In this document: piece after piece, positions 1 to 5,744 of the stretch | How the letters are laid out: the number at the start of each line of letters is the position of its first letter | How positions within the stretch are numbered: the first letter of the stretch is position 1 | Source: Clostridiaceae bacterium | GTDB lineage: Bacteria > Bacillota_A > Clostridia > Clostridiales > Clostridiaceae | Direction: 5' to 3' | Length of the DNA: 7,503 bases | NCBI GenBank assembly: GCA_029256485.1 | Contig: JAQSXU010000166.1 | Coordinates: 1 to 7,503, forward strand | The notes under the pieces: model-generated | Databases searched by the model: none | The model's input: only the letters and a program-made list of their open reading frames with translations | Told to the model about the DNA's origin: nothing | Made by a program: the position numbers and the translations under genes

Positions 1-954
1 AATATTATAATTACCAATAGTTCCATTATCGCTTGTGCAAGTTAATCCTAACACATTATCAACTACATCATAACTTTCATCCACAACTTTAACTTTACAA
101 TCGTTACCGTCATATTCAATAATAAATTTACTTTCGTCCATGCCATTATAATTAAAACTCCAATTTGCAGTCCAACTTGTTACAACAGAACCATTCTCGT
201 CTTTTAATATAGGAGTAAACGTACACCATAAAGTGTTATTTACTATTAAATCCATATCATGCGTAATTGTCATAGTATAATTAATTGGAGATGGTTCAGG
301 TGGAGTGGTAGGAGAGAAGTAGTTGCAAACTCCAAGTGCAATATTGTCTGTTAATGCATTATAATTATCAGCTTTCATGGTTAACTCAATAATACCTTTG
401 TCACCATATTTAAATTCTGTACGATTTGGATTACTTATCGCAAAAACTTGTGGAATTTCAACAGTGGAATCATCAATAATGAATCTTTTGTCAGTATTTA
501 GTAACACAGTATTTGAATCAAAGGGTAATTTTATCTTGTGTGTTGAATTTGGAGTTGTGATTACATTTCCTTCATCTAATCCGACAGACAATAGAATAGC
601 ACCAGTTGAATCTTGCCATTTTAGAGTATAGTTGCAAAGTTGCATTTTACCAGAAGTATAAACTTCTTTATCATCATCAATTTCAGTAACAAGATAAGTT
701 TTACTTTCGAAAACAACATAATCACCTATATCAAATGTTTCGCTTGGTAACGAAAGAATAGTTTTTTTATAACCATAAGTGGTTTTTATAACTGCAATAT
801 TTCTATTTGTACCATTAATAGAAACATCTTTATATGACGGTGAATGTGGCAAGTGATTTACTATTTGAGATTGTATTGATTTTATATTACGTTCTCTTTC
901 AGAAGATCCATTTACATTTAATCTTTTATTATATAAATCCCAATTAATAGCCAT
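1..954 (-). CDS. Phage structural protein, head-closure-like N-terminus with Ig-like C-terminal region (partial, runs off the left edge)
   Basis: An open frame of 318 codons begins with ATG at 954 and has no stop before the window edge, so the C-terminus is missing. The start is preceded by GGGGGTGAG, and the ATG directly follows the TAA of the upstream gene (TAAATG), suggesting translational coupling. The N-terminus (MAINWDLYNKRLNVNG) is followed by a beta-rich stretch at about residues 70-115 (IGDYVVFESKTYLVTEIDDD, then CNYTLKWQ). This pattern recalls phage head-closure (stopper) proteins. Residues 120-210 form a second beta-rich part. A Pro/Thr linker (SPTTPPEPSP, 214-223) leads to residues 224-318, which look like an immunoglobulin-like fold (WCTFTPILKDENG, WTANWSFNYNG). 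I recall similar proteins annotated only as structural proteins in Clostridia phages. Its place after the connector genes fits a neck or neck-to-tail role. The exact role is inferred. Confidence 0.8.
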   Translation of the reverse strand, partial: MAINWDLYNKRLNVNGSSERERNIKSIQSQIVNHLPHSPSYKDVSINGTNRNIAVIKTTYGYKKTILSLPSETFDIGDYVVFESKTYLVTEIDDDKEVYTSGKMQLCNYTLKWQDSTGAILLSVGLDEGNVITTPNSTHKIKLPFDSNTVLLNTDKRFIIDDSTVEIPQVFAISNPNRTEFKYGDKGIIELTMKADNYNALTDNIALGVCNYFSPTTPPEPSPINYTMTITHDMDLIVNNTLWCTFTPILKDENGSVVTSWTANWSFNYNGMDESKFIIEYDGNDCKVKVVDESYDVVDNVLGLTCTSDNGTIGNYNI

Positions 955-1254
955 TTACTCACCCCCAAGTTGTTTTGAAAGTTTATCTAGTATGTTTGTA
1001 CTTTTTAATATTTCTCTTTTACATGTCTTTTTGTCAAAATCATTTATACGTAAATACTGAATTATATTGACTACAGAAATATATTTCTGATTTGATTTCA
1101 ATTCTGAAAATGTTTCTAATCCACCAAGCAATTGAATGCATAAGCTATCCAAGTAAATCTGTAAATTAGAATCTTCAACATCTTTCATAACTAAAACTTT
1201 GTATGTGGAATTTATCATATTTGATAAAAAGAGACTAATTGTTTTATCATTCAT
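955..1254 (-). CDS. Small phage protein of unknown function in the head-tail connector cluster (99 aa)
   Basis: This gene encodes 99 residues starting MNDKTISLFL and ending KQLGGE. I chose the ATG at 1254 over an in-frame ATG 33 bases upstream at 1287. The 1254 start has GGTGG eight bases upstream and follows the previous stop as TAATATG, whereas the upstream ATG has no ribosome binding site and would create a 32-base overlap. The protein is predicted to be mostly helical, with no signal peptide, membrane segment or recognisable motif. Its stop directly abuts the start of the next gene. Position between a probable connector and a probable head-closure protein suggests a neck or head-completion role. 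The name is withheld because no diagnostic residues are visible. Confidence 0.8.
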   Translation of the reverse strand: MNDKTISLFLSNMINSTYKVLVMKDVEDSNLQIYLDSLCIQLLGGLETFSELKSNQKYISVVNIIQYLRINDFDKKTCKREILKSTNILDKLSKQLGGE

Positions 1255-1255
1255 A

Positions 1256-1690
1256 TTAAATACCACCAATCTCTTTAAAATCGCCATGATAATAGGAATA
1301 ACGATTTATCAAACTTTTAATATCTTTTTTACATAAATCATATGTGTCTCTAATTGAAGCTAAAGAAACAGAATTAATAATCTTATAATCACTTGTAGTT
1401 AAACAACTTCGTAAATTTTCACTCGATAATAACTTTGGTTTCAACCATTCAACCATCATTATTTCAACAAGAATATCAACAACTTCGTCGTCTAAATCTT
1501 GATTAAACTGTGCTAATACGTCATCTCTATCAGATAAGTCTATAACACAAATCTTATAAAATTTTCTACATGCAGAAATCAAATATCCAGTAACAATTTC
1601 TTCTTTTTCTATATCTGTAAAACTTGGTAAATCAGTATCATTTACCTTTTCAAGAAATGCATTTATTACATCTGAATATGGAGTTGCCAT
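1256..1690 (-). CDS. Probable phage head-tail connector (adaptor) protein, 144 aa
   Basis: The gene starts at ATG 1690 with AAAGGAG nine bases upstream and encodes MATPYSDVINAFLEKVNDTD through HGDFKEIGGI. It is acidic and predicted to be almost wholly helical, with a characteristic run ISLSD-type core (CVIDLSDRDDVLAQF, about 48-62) and an aromatic/Lys segment (MMVEWLKPKL, about 78-87). I recall close look-alikes, with the same PYSDV start and DLSDRD and WLKPK motifs, in head-to-tail regions of Clostridia phages. Length, helical character and position after the capsid gene match adaptor proteins that join the portal ring to the head-closure protein. The family resemblance is from memory and the function is inferred from position and fold type. 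The downstream gene begins one base after its stop. Confidence 0.75.
   Translation of the reverse strand: MATPYSDVINAFLEKVNDTDLPSFTDIEKEEIVTGYLISACRKFYKICVIDLSDRDDVLAQFNQDLDDEVVDILVEIMMVEWLKPKLLSSENLRSCLTTSDYKIINSVSLASIRDTYDLCKKDIKSLINRYSYYHGDFKEIGGI
1263..1267 (-). promoter_or_regulatory. Ribosome binding site deciding the start of the 99-aa gene
   Basis: On the minus strand GGTGG lies eight bases before the ATG at 1254, inside the last codons of the upstream gene. It is weaker than the GGAGG sites elsewhere in the window. This fits a gene that relies on coupled translation through the TAATATG junction. Confidence 0.55.
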
Positions 1691-1708
1691 ATTTTCAACT
1701 CCTTTCTA

Positions 1709-2299
1709 TTATTCTTCATCAGGTGCAGTTAGTTCACATCCTAATACTTCTTCAAATGCCTTTAATTTAGAAATAGAATCCAATACACCAGATTTAATTA
1801 ATTCATTGGCACGAATAGCCAAAGATTCTTTTACTGTTGTATTCATCTTTGGAACTTTAGCTTTAATATCGGCTACAGACCAATTAAATATATCTCCGAT
1901 GTTTTTAGGACATAATCGATTATTGTAATAGTGCGAAATCTGCAATGCTTCATAAATATCATCTAATTCAACATCTTCATATGCTTCATCTAAATCCGCA
2001 ATTCCTTCAATTAAAATCCAATTTTCCTCAAGGAATTTCTGCTGGTTTGATTTCATAGCACGAATATCAGATACATATAAAGTCTGTACATCGCCAATTT
2101 TATCCCATTGATACTTGTCACCAGTTTTATGATTTATATATGTAAGTAATCCAAATACATTGCTTGCTACTGAAATTCCAACACTATCATCAAGTCTGAT
2201 TTTTCTTTTTGACGTAGTTTTTGTTTCTATTTTTTCTTCTACATTTTCTTTTACTTGTTCTGTTAATTTTTGTTGTCTTTGTTCCTTTGTGTATCCCAT
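1709..2299 (-). CDS. Conserved phage protein of unknown function next to the capsid gene (196 aa)
   Basis: The preferred start is the ATG at 2299 (MGYTKEQRQQKLTEQ), with AAAGGA nine bases upstream. An in-frame ATG at 2317 would add six residues (MKGCKY), but its only purine-rich tract touches the ATG with no spacing. The first 40 residues are charged, Gln/Lys/Glu-rich and probably disordered or coiled. Residues of about 35-100 form a compact domain with GLLTYINHKTGDKYQWDKIG and DIRAMKSNQQKFLEENWILI. The C-terminal 50 residues are helical (VKESLAIRANELIKSGVLDS, then KAFEEVLGCEL) and resemble a small helical DNA- or protein-binding fold. I recall homologues encoded at the same place in gut Firmicutes phages, annotated as hypothetical. 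A structural or neck-assembly role is a guess from neighbours. Confidence 0.8.
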   Translation of the reverse strand: MGYTKEQRQQKLTEQVKENVEEKIETKTTSKRKIRLDDSVGISVASNVFGLLTYINHKTGDKYQWDKIGDVQTLYVSDIRAMKSNQQKFLEENWILIEGIADLDEAYEDVELDDIYEALQISHYYNNRLCPKNIGDIFNWSVADIKAKVPKMNTTVKESLAIRANELIKSGVLDSISKLKAFEEVLGCELTAPDEE

Positions 2300-2308
2300 A
2301 TATTTACA

Positions 2309-2314
2309 TCCTTT
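2309..2314 (-). promoter_or_regulatory. Ribosome binding site that selects the 2299 start
   Basis: On the minus strand AAAGGA sits nine bases before the ATG at 2299. It lies inside the first codons of the longer reading that would begin at 2317, so it supports the internal ATG as the true start. Confidence 0.65.
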
Positions 2315-2327
2315 CATTCCTTTTATA

Positions 2328-2357
2328 ATAGGGTAGCTAATTTAATAACTACCCTAT
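2328..2357. other. Intergenic hairpin immediately after the major capsid gene
   Basis: ATAGGGTAG at 2328-2336 is perfectly complementary to CTACCCTAT at 2349-2357, giving a nine-pair stem with a 12-base AT-rich loop. It begins about 11 bases past the capsid stop codon. The 3' side on the minus strand continues TATAAAAGG, so there is no proper U-tract, and a classical intrinsic terminator is unlikely. It could protect the capsid mRNA 3' end from exonucleases, act as a processing site, or partly reduce readthrough into the next gene. Confidence 0.65.
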
Positions 2358-2368
2358 AAATCCTACAA

Positions 2369-3367
2369 TTAAGATAATGTATAAATTCCCATCTTCTCAT
2401 TGAAAACGCAGCCGATTCCGAATTCTTGTCCATATAAATAACTCTGTGTGAAATCAGCAGACTGTAATGGATCATTTGCTGACATAATTCCATTACCAAC
2501 GTTGACAACTTTAATTGGTTTATCATTTCCTGCAATGACATAAATCTTGCTATCATTTAATAAGAAAGTATCAGTTCCATTAGCGTGTCTCTGAGGAAGG
2601 TAAACCATATTTGTTCCGTTGAATTTACCATAGTATCCCATGTTATAAAGGTCAGCTTTTGCTTCATCTGAGACAGTGGCAGTAGTAACCTTTCTAAGAG
2701 CTTTCTTTGTTCCTAAAATGGTAGCTTTAGCTTCTGTAGATGCTTCAACATGATTTACAAGGTCAAGTAAACTATCTTCTGCGTAAGTACCAGTAATAAC
2801 GTATGTAGAATTAAGACCAGTAGTAGAAGATGTAATACCATTAAATGCAGTATAGGTATTGTCCATAATCTTCTTTGTAAATGCTTTGGAAACTTCTGCA
2901 ATAAATTCATTAAAGTCGGTTCTACCAGCTAAAAGTCTCTTTAATTCTTCGTATACTTTAACTACTTTAAGAGTAGTGTCAACATTGTACTTAGCCATGC
3001 TACCAAGTCTCTGTCTACGAATACCACTTACACCGTAAGAAGCATCTGCAACAACAAGGTTTGTTTCATTCTTTTTCCAGAAATCAATATCATCTCCAAG
3101 AGCAATATTTCTATAATCTACAAGATTGAAGAAAAATTCGTTTCCCTGTAAACCGTCATGTACGATTAATGGGATAATTTCCTCAATTATTTGAAAACAT
3201 TCATTACCTCTATGAAAAGTTTTAATATCTAAAGTTGTGCTTCCACCATTCGCTTCAATTAATGCCTCTCTTAGTGCCTCTGCATTTTTTGATGCGTCTG
3301 CAAAGTTAGGGCTAACCTTTTTCTGAATGATGTCTGTAGCTAATTTAATTACACTTGATTTATCCAT
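2369..3367 (-). CDS. Major capsid protein, HK97-fold (332 aa)
   Basis: This 332-residue protein forms the icosahedral shell. It starts at ATG 3367 behind AAAGGAGG at near-ideal spacing. The pattern fits an HK97-type coat protein: a helical N-terminal arm (1-45), an E-loop-like region with GDDIDFWKKN (about 91-100), a long spine-like helix region (DTTLKVVKVYEELKRLLAGR, about 130-149), and a mixed alpha/beta P/A-domain with ILGTKKALRKV (217-227). The C-terminus is beta-rich (MVYLPQRHANGTDTF, then SKIYVIAGNDKPIKVVNVG). No obvious cleaved propeptide domain is present, consistent with a separate scaffold encoded just upstream. Size, internal balance of residues and the order portal, protease-scaffold, decoration, capsid support the call. 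I see no lysine/asparagine arrangement that would prove HK97-type crosslinking. A hairpin follows its stop. Confidence 0.88.
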   Translation of the reverse strand: MDKSSVIKLATDIIQKKVSPNFADASKNAEALREALIEANGGSTTLDIKTFHRGNECFQIIEEIIPLIVHDGLQGNEFFFNLVDYRNIALGDDIDFWKKNETNLVVADASYGVSGIRRQRLGSMAKYNVDTTLKVVKVYEELKRLLAGRTDFNEFIAEVSKAFTKKIMDNTYTAFNGITSSTTGLNSTYVITGTYAEDSLLDLVNHVEASTEAKATILGTKKALRKVTTATVSDEAKADLYNMGYYGKFNGTNMVYLPQRHANGTDTFLLNDSKIYVIAGNDKPIKVVNVGNGIMSANDPLQSADFTQSYLYGQEFGIGCVFNEKMGIYTLS

Positions 3368-3405
3368 TATATAAAATCCTCCTTTATATGTTTGTTATTA
3401 TTTGC

Positions 3406-3888
3406 TTAGATTACCTGAACTGCATATTTATCGTTAGCGAGATCAATAATTGTACCAACTTGAGTACTACCTGCTGTTAAAGTGGCAACAGCACTTAATT
3501 TTGTACCTGCTGTTAACTCAACCACATAACCAACAGTAGGTGTTCCATCAAAACCATCCGCAGTTAATGAGAAAATATCTCCAGAAGATAATTTATCAAC
3601 AGTGATAACGTCACCTGCTTCGTTTATAAATTCATCAAGATTTTTCTTTCTTTCATCGACCATAACTTCTGGTGTAGTAACAATAGCAATTGCTGATAAT
3701 GCTGTAGTAGCAGTAGGGGTAGTTGCAGTATATACTTCTCTTTCACCACTAATTAAACTTCCTAACACCACAACTGAACCATTTTCTATAGCAGTTGCAG
3801 TTCCACTAGGTAAATATTTTGCTGATTTACGTAAAACTCCATTAAATTCTGAAGCCATTGCTTCTCTTGTAATAATTGCATAAGCCAT
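3406..3888 (-). CDS. Probable capsid decoration or head fibre protein (160 aa)
   Basis: The protein starts at ATG 3888 behind AAAAGGAGG and encodes MAYAIITREAMASEFNGVLR through NDKYAVQVI. It is rich in Thr, Ala, Val and Gly and is predicted to be beta-dominated, with repeated short strands (GSVVVLGSLISGEREVY, about 37-53; VGYVVELTAGTKLSAV, about 118-133). It has no signal peptide or membrane helix. Small beta-rich proteins encoded next to the capsid gene are commonly capsid-binding decoration or cement proteins, and that is the inferred role. Its leader is nearly identical to that of the capsid gene (AAAGGAGGATTTTA), so the two are probably translated at similarly high rates. Alternative: a minor head structural protein without a shell-stabilising role. 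Confidence 0.75.
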   Translation of the reverse strand: MAYAIITREAMASEFNGVLRKSAKYLPSGTATAIENGSVVVLGSLISGEREVYTATTPTATTALSAIAIVTTPEVMVDERKKNLDEFINEAGDVITVDKLSSGDIFSLTADGFDGTPTVGYVVELTAGTKLSAVATLTAGSTQVGTIIDLANDKYAVQVI

Positions 3889-3928
3889 TTTAAAATCCTC
3901 CTTTTAAAATTAAATTAATTTTGTGGAT

Positions 3929-3954
3929 AAAAATAGAGCAGTAAATTTCTGCTC
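3929..3954 (-). terminator. Intrinsic-terminator-like hairpin after the protease-scaffold gene
   Basis: On the minus strand GAGCAG (3954-3949) and CTGCTC (3941-3936) form a six-pair, GC-rich stem around AAATTTA, followed by TATTTTT. It starts eight bases past the protease-scaffold stop and lies before the decoration and capsid genes. The short stem suggests partial rather than complete termination, or an mRNA 3'-end/processing element inside the operon. Confidence 0.6.
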
Positions 3955-3962
3955 GAAGTTTA

Positions 3963-4823
3963 TTATTGTTTGCTGTATACTTTTGCCAATAATCCACCAT
4001 ATGGATCTTCTAAAGTATCTTTTGTCTCAAAAGGAACTTGAATTTTTACTGTTTCAGTTTCCTTTTTCTTAATAGAAAATGCTGCGTTTTTCTTACCTAA
4101 TAAAGCAAATAATTTCTCACTAAGAGCCTCAATAGAAAATTCTTTTGCCTTTTCTTTTAAAGTAGAATATTCTTCCATAGAAGATAGTTCTTCATCGAAT
4201 TGGCTAAATAATTCAGTTTCGTCGGCATCTCTCTTATCAGATAATGTTTTTGTTTCAAATTCTTGCAATCTCTGAACTTCGTCATTAGAAGTAGAATATT
4301 TTTCTTTGTAATTATCAAACTCGGTCTTTAGTGATTCGTAATTACCTCTTTCTTCTTGTACTTTTTGATTTTCTTCAACTGTAAGCCAAACTAAAATCAT
4401 TTCTTCAAATTCGCCCGAGATAGTAGCAGTGATATTCTCTTCATCAAATGAATATGTGTATCTACCGTGTTTTTCATCGTATCCACCATCTTTAGTCCAA
4501 TGACTTTGTTCTACATATACGTATGTATCATCAAAATCAGCAACCCAATAATATGTTTCTTCGATTAAATTACCATCAGCGTCATATATAACATCACTAG
4601 ATAATGCATTATCTAAAGCTTCTCTTTTTTGACGATATGTAGCTGAAAATAAAACTTTTAATTCTGGCTCAGATGTAGCTTGTGCTCCATCTTTGCTTTT
4701 TGTGAATTCTTCAAGTTTAGCTCTTAAGTCTTCCTCTGACATTTCTTCTGTTATTTCAAAATTAATATCGTTAAAAGTAAGGCTAAATTCTTGAAGTATT
4801 GAATTTTTTAATTCTTCATTCAA
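3963..4823 (-). CDS. Possible internally initiated free scaffold protein (286 aa, nested in the protease-scaffold gene)
   Basis: Inside the fusion gene, codons 223-226 (Met-Glu-Gly-Gly) spell ATGGAAGGAGG. This is a near-perfect Shine-Dalgarno, lying ten bases before an in-frame TTG at 4823 (Leu230 of the full protein). Starting there would give LNEELKNSILQEF onward, exactly at the boundary between the protease linker and the scaffold. Nested scaffold products from protease genes are known from lambda C/Nu3. The SD and TTG are seen directly; their use is inferred. Alternative: the in-frame ATG at 4844 (Met223), which lacks its own good site. Confidence 0.5.
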   Translation of the reverse strand: MNEELKNSILQEFSLTFNDINFEITEEMSEEDLRAKLEEFTKSKDGAQATSEPELKVLFSATYRQKREALDNALSSDVIYDADGNLIEETYYWVADFDDTYVYVEQSHWTKDGGYDEKHGRYTYSFDEENITATISGEFEEMILVWLTVEENQKVQEERGNYESLKTEFDNYKEKYSTSNDEVQRLQEFETKTLSDKRDADETELFSQFDEELSSMEEYSTLKEKAKEFSIEALSEKLFALLGKKNAAFSIKKKETETVKIQVPFETKDTLEDPYGGLLAKVYSKQ

Positions 4824-5510
4824 GACTTCTCGTCCTCCTTCCATATTTGTGTTTGTATTTATATCAACCTCATTAGAGGATTGATTTTGTAAAGCATATT
4901 TTTTAAATTCTTTCATCATTTGAGTATATTGTTCTTTAAAATCATCCTTAGAAAACATATGCAAAGCAGAAGATTCAAAACATGGTTCTGCTGATTCAAG
5001 TAAACAAAATGCTGTGAATATAAAATCAGATATATTATAATATCCTTCGTTGGTAAAATTTCCATTAACAACGTCAATCTCCATACTATGGCTTGTTACT
5101 TTATTATCTTTAATGTGCTCATATGCTTCTTGGCGTTTCCATAACAATACTTCAACACATAAATAGCGATGACTCACTCCATCATCAATAATATCTTCCC
5201 ACCAATACTTAGCGCTCTCTGGTACAACCCCCACTGGCTGAGTAATATTAATTATCTTATATGAATTATTATCTTTAATAATTTCGATGTCATGACTACC
5301 AATTGAGTCGCTTTCTCTGTTATAATTACAAACCACTGGACAGTTATAAATAGTGTTAATACATTTTTCAAAAGATTCTTCGCTAATAAAAGAATTATTT
5401 CTATTTAATCCAGTATAAGCTACTTTTAACACACCTAAATCAAATGATGGATTAACTGAAACTATATTAGTTAAACTTGATTCATATGTAATATTTAATT
5501 GTTTATCCAT
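3963..5510 (-). CDS. Prohead protease fused to scaffolding protein (515 aa)
   Basis: The start at ATG 5510 has AAAGGAGG five bases upstream. Residues 1-185 look like a phage prohead maturation protease: NCPVVCNYNRESDSIGSHDI (56-75) offers candidate catalytic His73, and KVTSHSMEI (137-145) offers Ser140 or Ser142 with Glu144 nearby. YLCVEVLLWKRQEAYEHIK (116-134) is typical of the Clostridia phage version as I remember it. Residues 186-225 are a linker. Residues 230-515 are acidic and helical like scaffolds, with coiled-coil runs (about 380-420 and 440-470). They are interrupted at about 290-378 by an aromatic, beta-rich domain (YYWVADFDDTYVYVEQSHW). The enzyme should cleave scaffold and itself after procapsid assembly. 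The catalytic assignment is inferred from motif placement only. An internal TTG start may make scaffold alone. Confidence 0.82.
   Translation of the reverse strand: MDKQLNITYESSLTNIVSVNPSFDLGVLKVAYTGLNRNNSFISEESFEKCINTIYNCPVVCNYNRESDSIGSHDIEIIKDNNSYKIINITQPVGVVPESAKYWWEDIIDDGVSHRYLCVEVLLWKRQEAYEHIKDNKVTSHSMEIDVVNGNFTNEGYYNISDFIFTAFCLLESAEPCFESSALHMFSKDDFKEQYTQMMKEFKKYALQNQSSNEVDINTNTNMEGGREVLNEELKNSILQEFSLTFNDINFEITEEMSEEDLRAKLEEFTKSKDGAQATSEPELKVLFSATYRQKREALDNALSSDVIYDADGNLIEETYYWVADFDDTYVYVEQSHWTKDGGYDEKHGRYTYSFDEENITATISGEFEEMILVWLTVEENQKVQEERGNYESLKTEFDNYKEKYSTSNDEVQRLQEFETKTLSDKRDADETELFSQFDEELSSMEEYSTLKEKAKEFSIEALSEKLFALLGKKNAAFSIKKKETETVKIQVPFETKDTLEDPYGGLLAKVYSKQ
4834..4840 (-). promoter_or_regulatory. 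Internal Shine-Dalgarno within the protease-scaffold gene
   Basis: AAGGAGG on the minus strand is as strong as the sites in front of the main structural genes. It sits ten bases before an in-frame TTG, a slightly long spacing, and coincides with the start of the scaffold portion. An ATG at 4819 is out of frame and stops after a few codons. Confidence 0.5.
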
Positions 5511-5528
5511 TCTAACCTCCTTTCTTGC

Positions 5529-5556
5529 AAAATAAAAAGACCTCGAAAGAAGTCTT
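5529..5556 (-). terminator. Intrinsic terminator between the 58-aa gene and the protease-scaffold gene
   Basis: On the minus strand AAGACTTC (5556-5549) pairs with GAGGTCTT (5544-5537) through eight pairs, one of them G-U, around a four-base TTTC loop. The stem runs straight into TTTATTTT. The stop codon of the 58-aa gene overlaps the stem's first bases. This is the most canonical terminator in the window. Because the next gene's ribosome binding site follows closely and no promoter is evident, it probably works as an attenuator or leaky terminator within the head operon. Confidence 0.7.
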
Positions 5557-5731
5557 AAAATGTAAGCGTATTTGTTGTAAATATTTTCGTTTCATCTATT
5601 TGTTCAAAATTGCTCGAAACATCATTAATAAAAGTGTAAATTCCATTTGATGATTTTAGCACTTTAAAACCTAGTTTAATAAGTTTATCGGCAGTTTCCT
5701 TGTCTGATGTGCAAATAAGATTATTCGGCAT
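5555..5731 (-). CDS. Small conserved phage protein of unknown function (58 aa)
   Basis: A short gene missed by length cut-offs lies between portal and protease. It starts at ATG 5731 with GAAGGTG upstream, placed in the gap right after the portal stop, and ends at TAA overlapping a terminator stem. The protein runs from MPNNLICTSDKETADKLIKL to KIFTTNTLTF. It begins with a Thr-Ser-Asp-Lys-Glu-Thr-Ala motif followed by an amphipathic helix, then GFKVLKSSNGIYTFIND, a likely beta hairpin. I recall short proteins of this shape (TSDKETA, LxxLGF, then a terminal TN segment) in many Firmicutes phages, always of unknown function. The good site, fit between genes and full use of the gap make it a real gene. 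It may be a small virion or assembly factor. Confidence 0.75.
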   Translation of the reverse strand: MPNNLICTSDKETADKLIKLGFKVLKSSNGIYTFINDVSSNFEQIDETKIFTTNTLTF

Positions 5732-5744
5732 TTAATCACCTTCT

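Noticed and set aside
377..631. Plus-strand reading of 84 codons
   Set aside because: It is antisense to the partial structural gene, has no ribosome binding site and no recognisable features.
2323..2556. Minus-strand reading of 77 codons
   Set aside because: It overlaps the 3' end of the capsid gene in another frame and extends through the intergenic hairpin; it has no supporting start signal.
3602..3883. Plus-strand reading of 93 codons
   Set aside because: It is antisense to the decoration protein gene, with no ribosome binding site. Its hydrophobic residues arise from the complement of Thr/Ala/Val codons.
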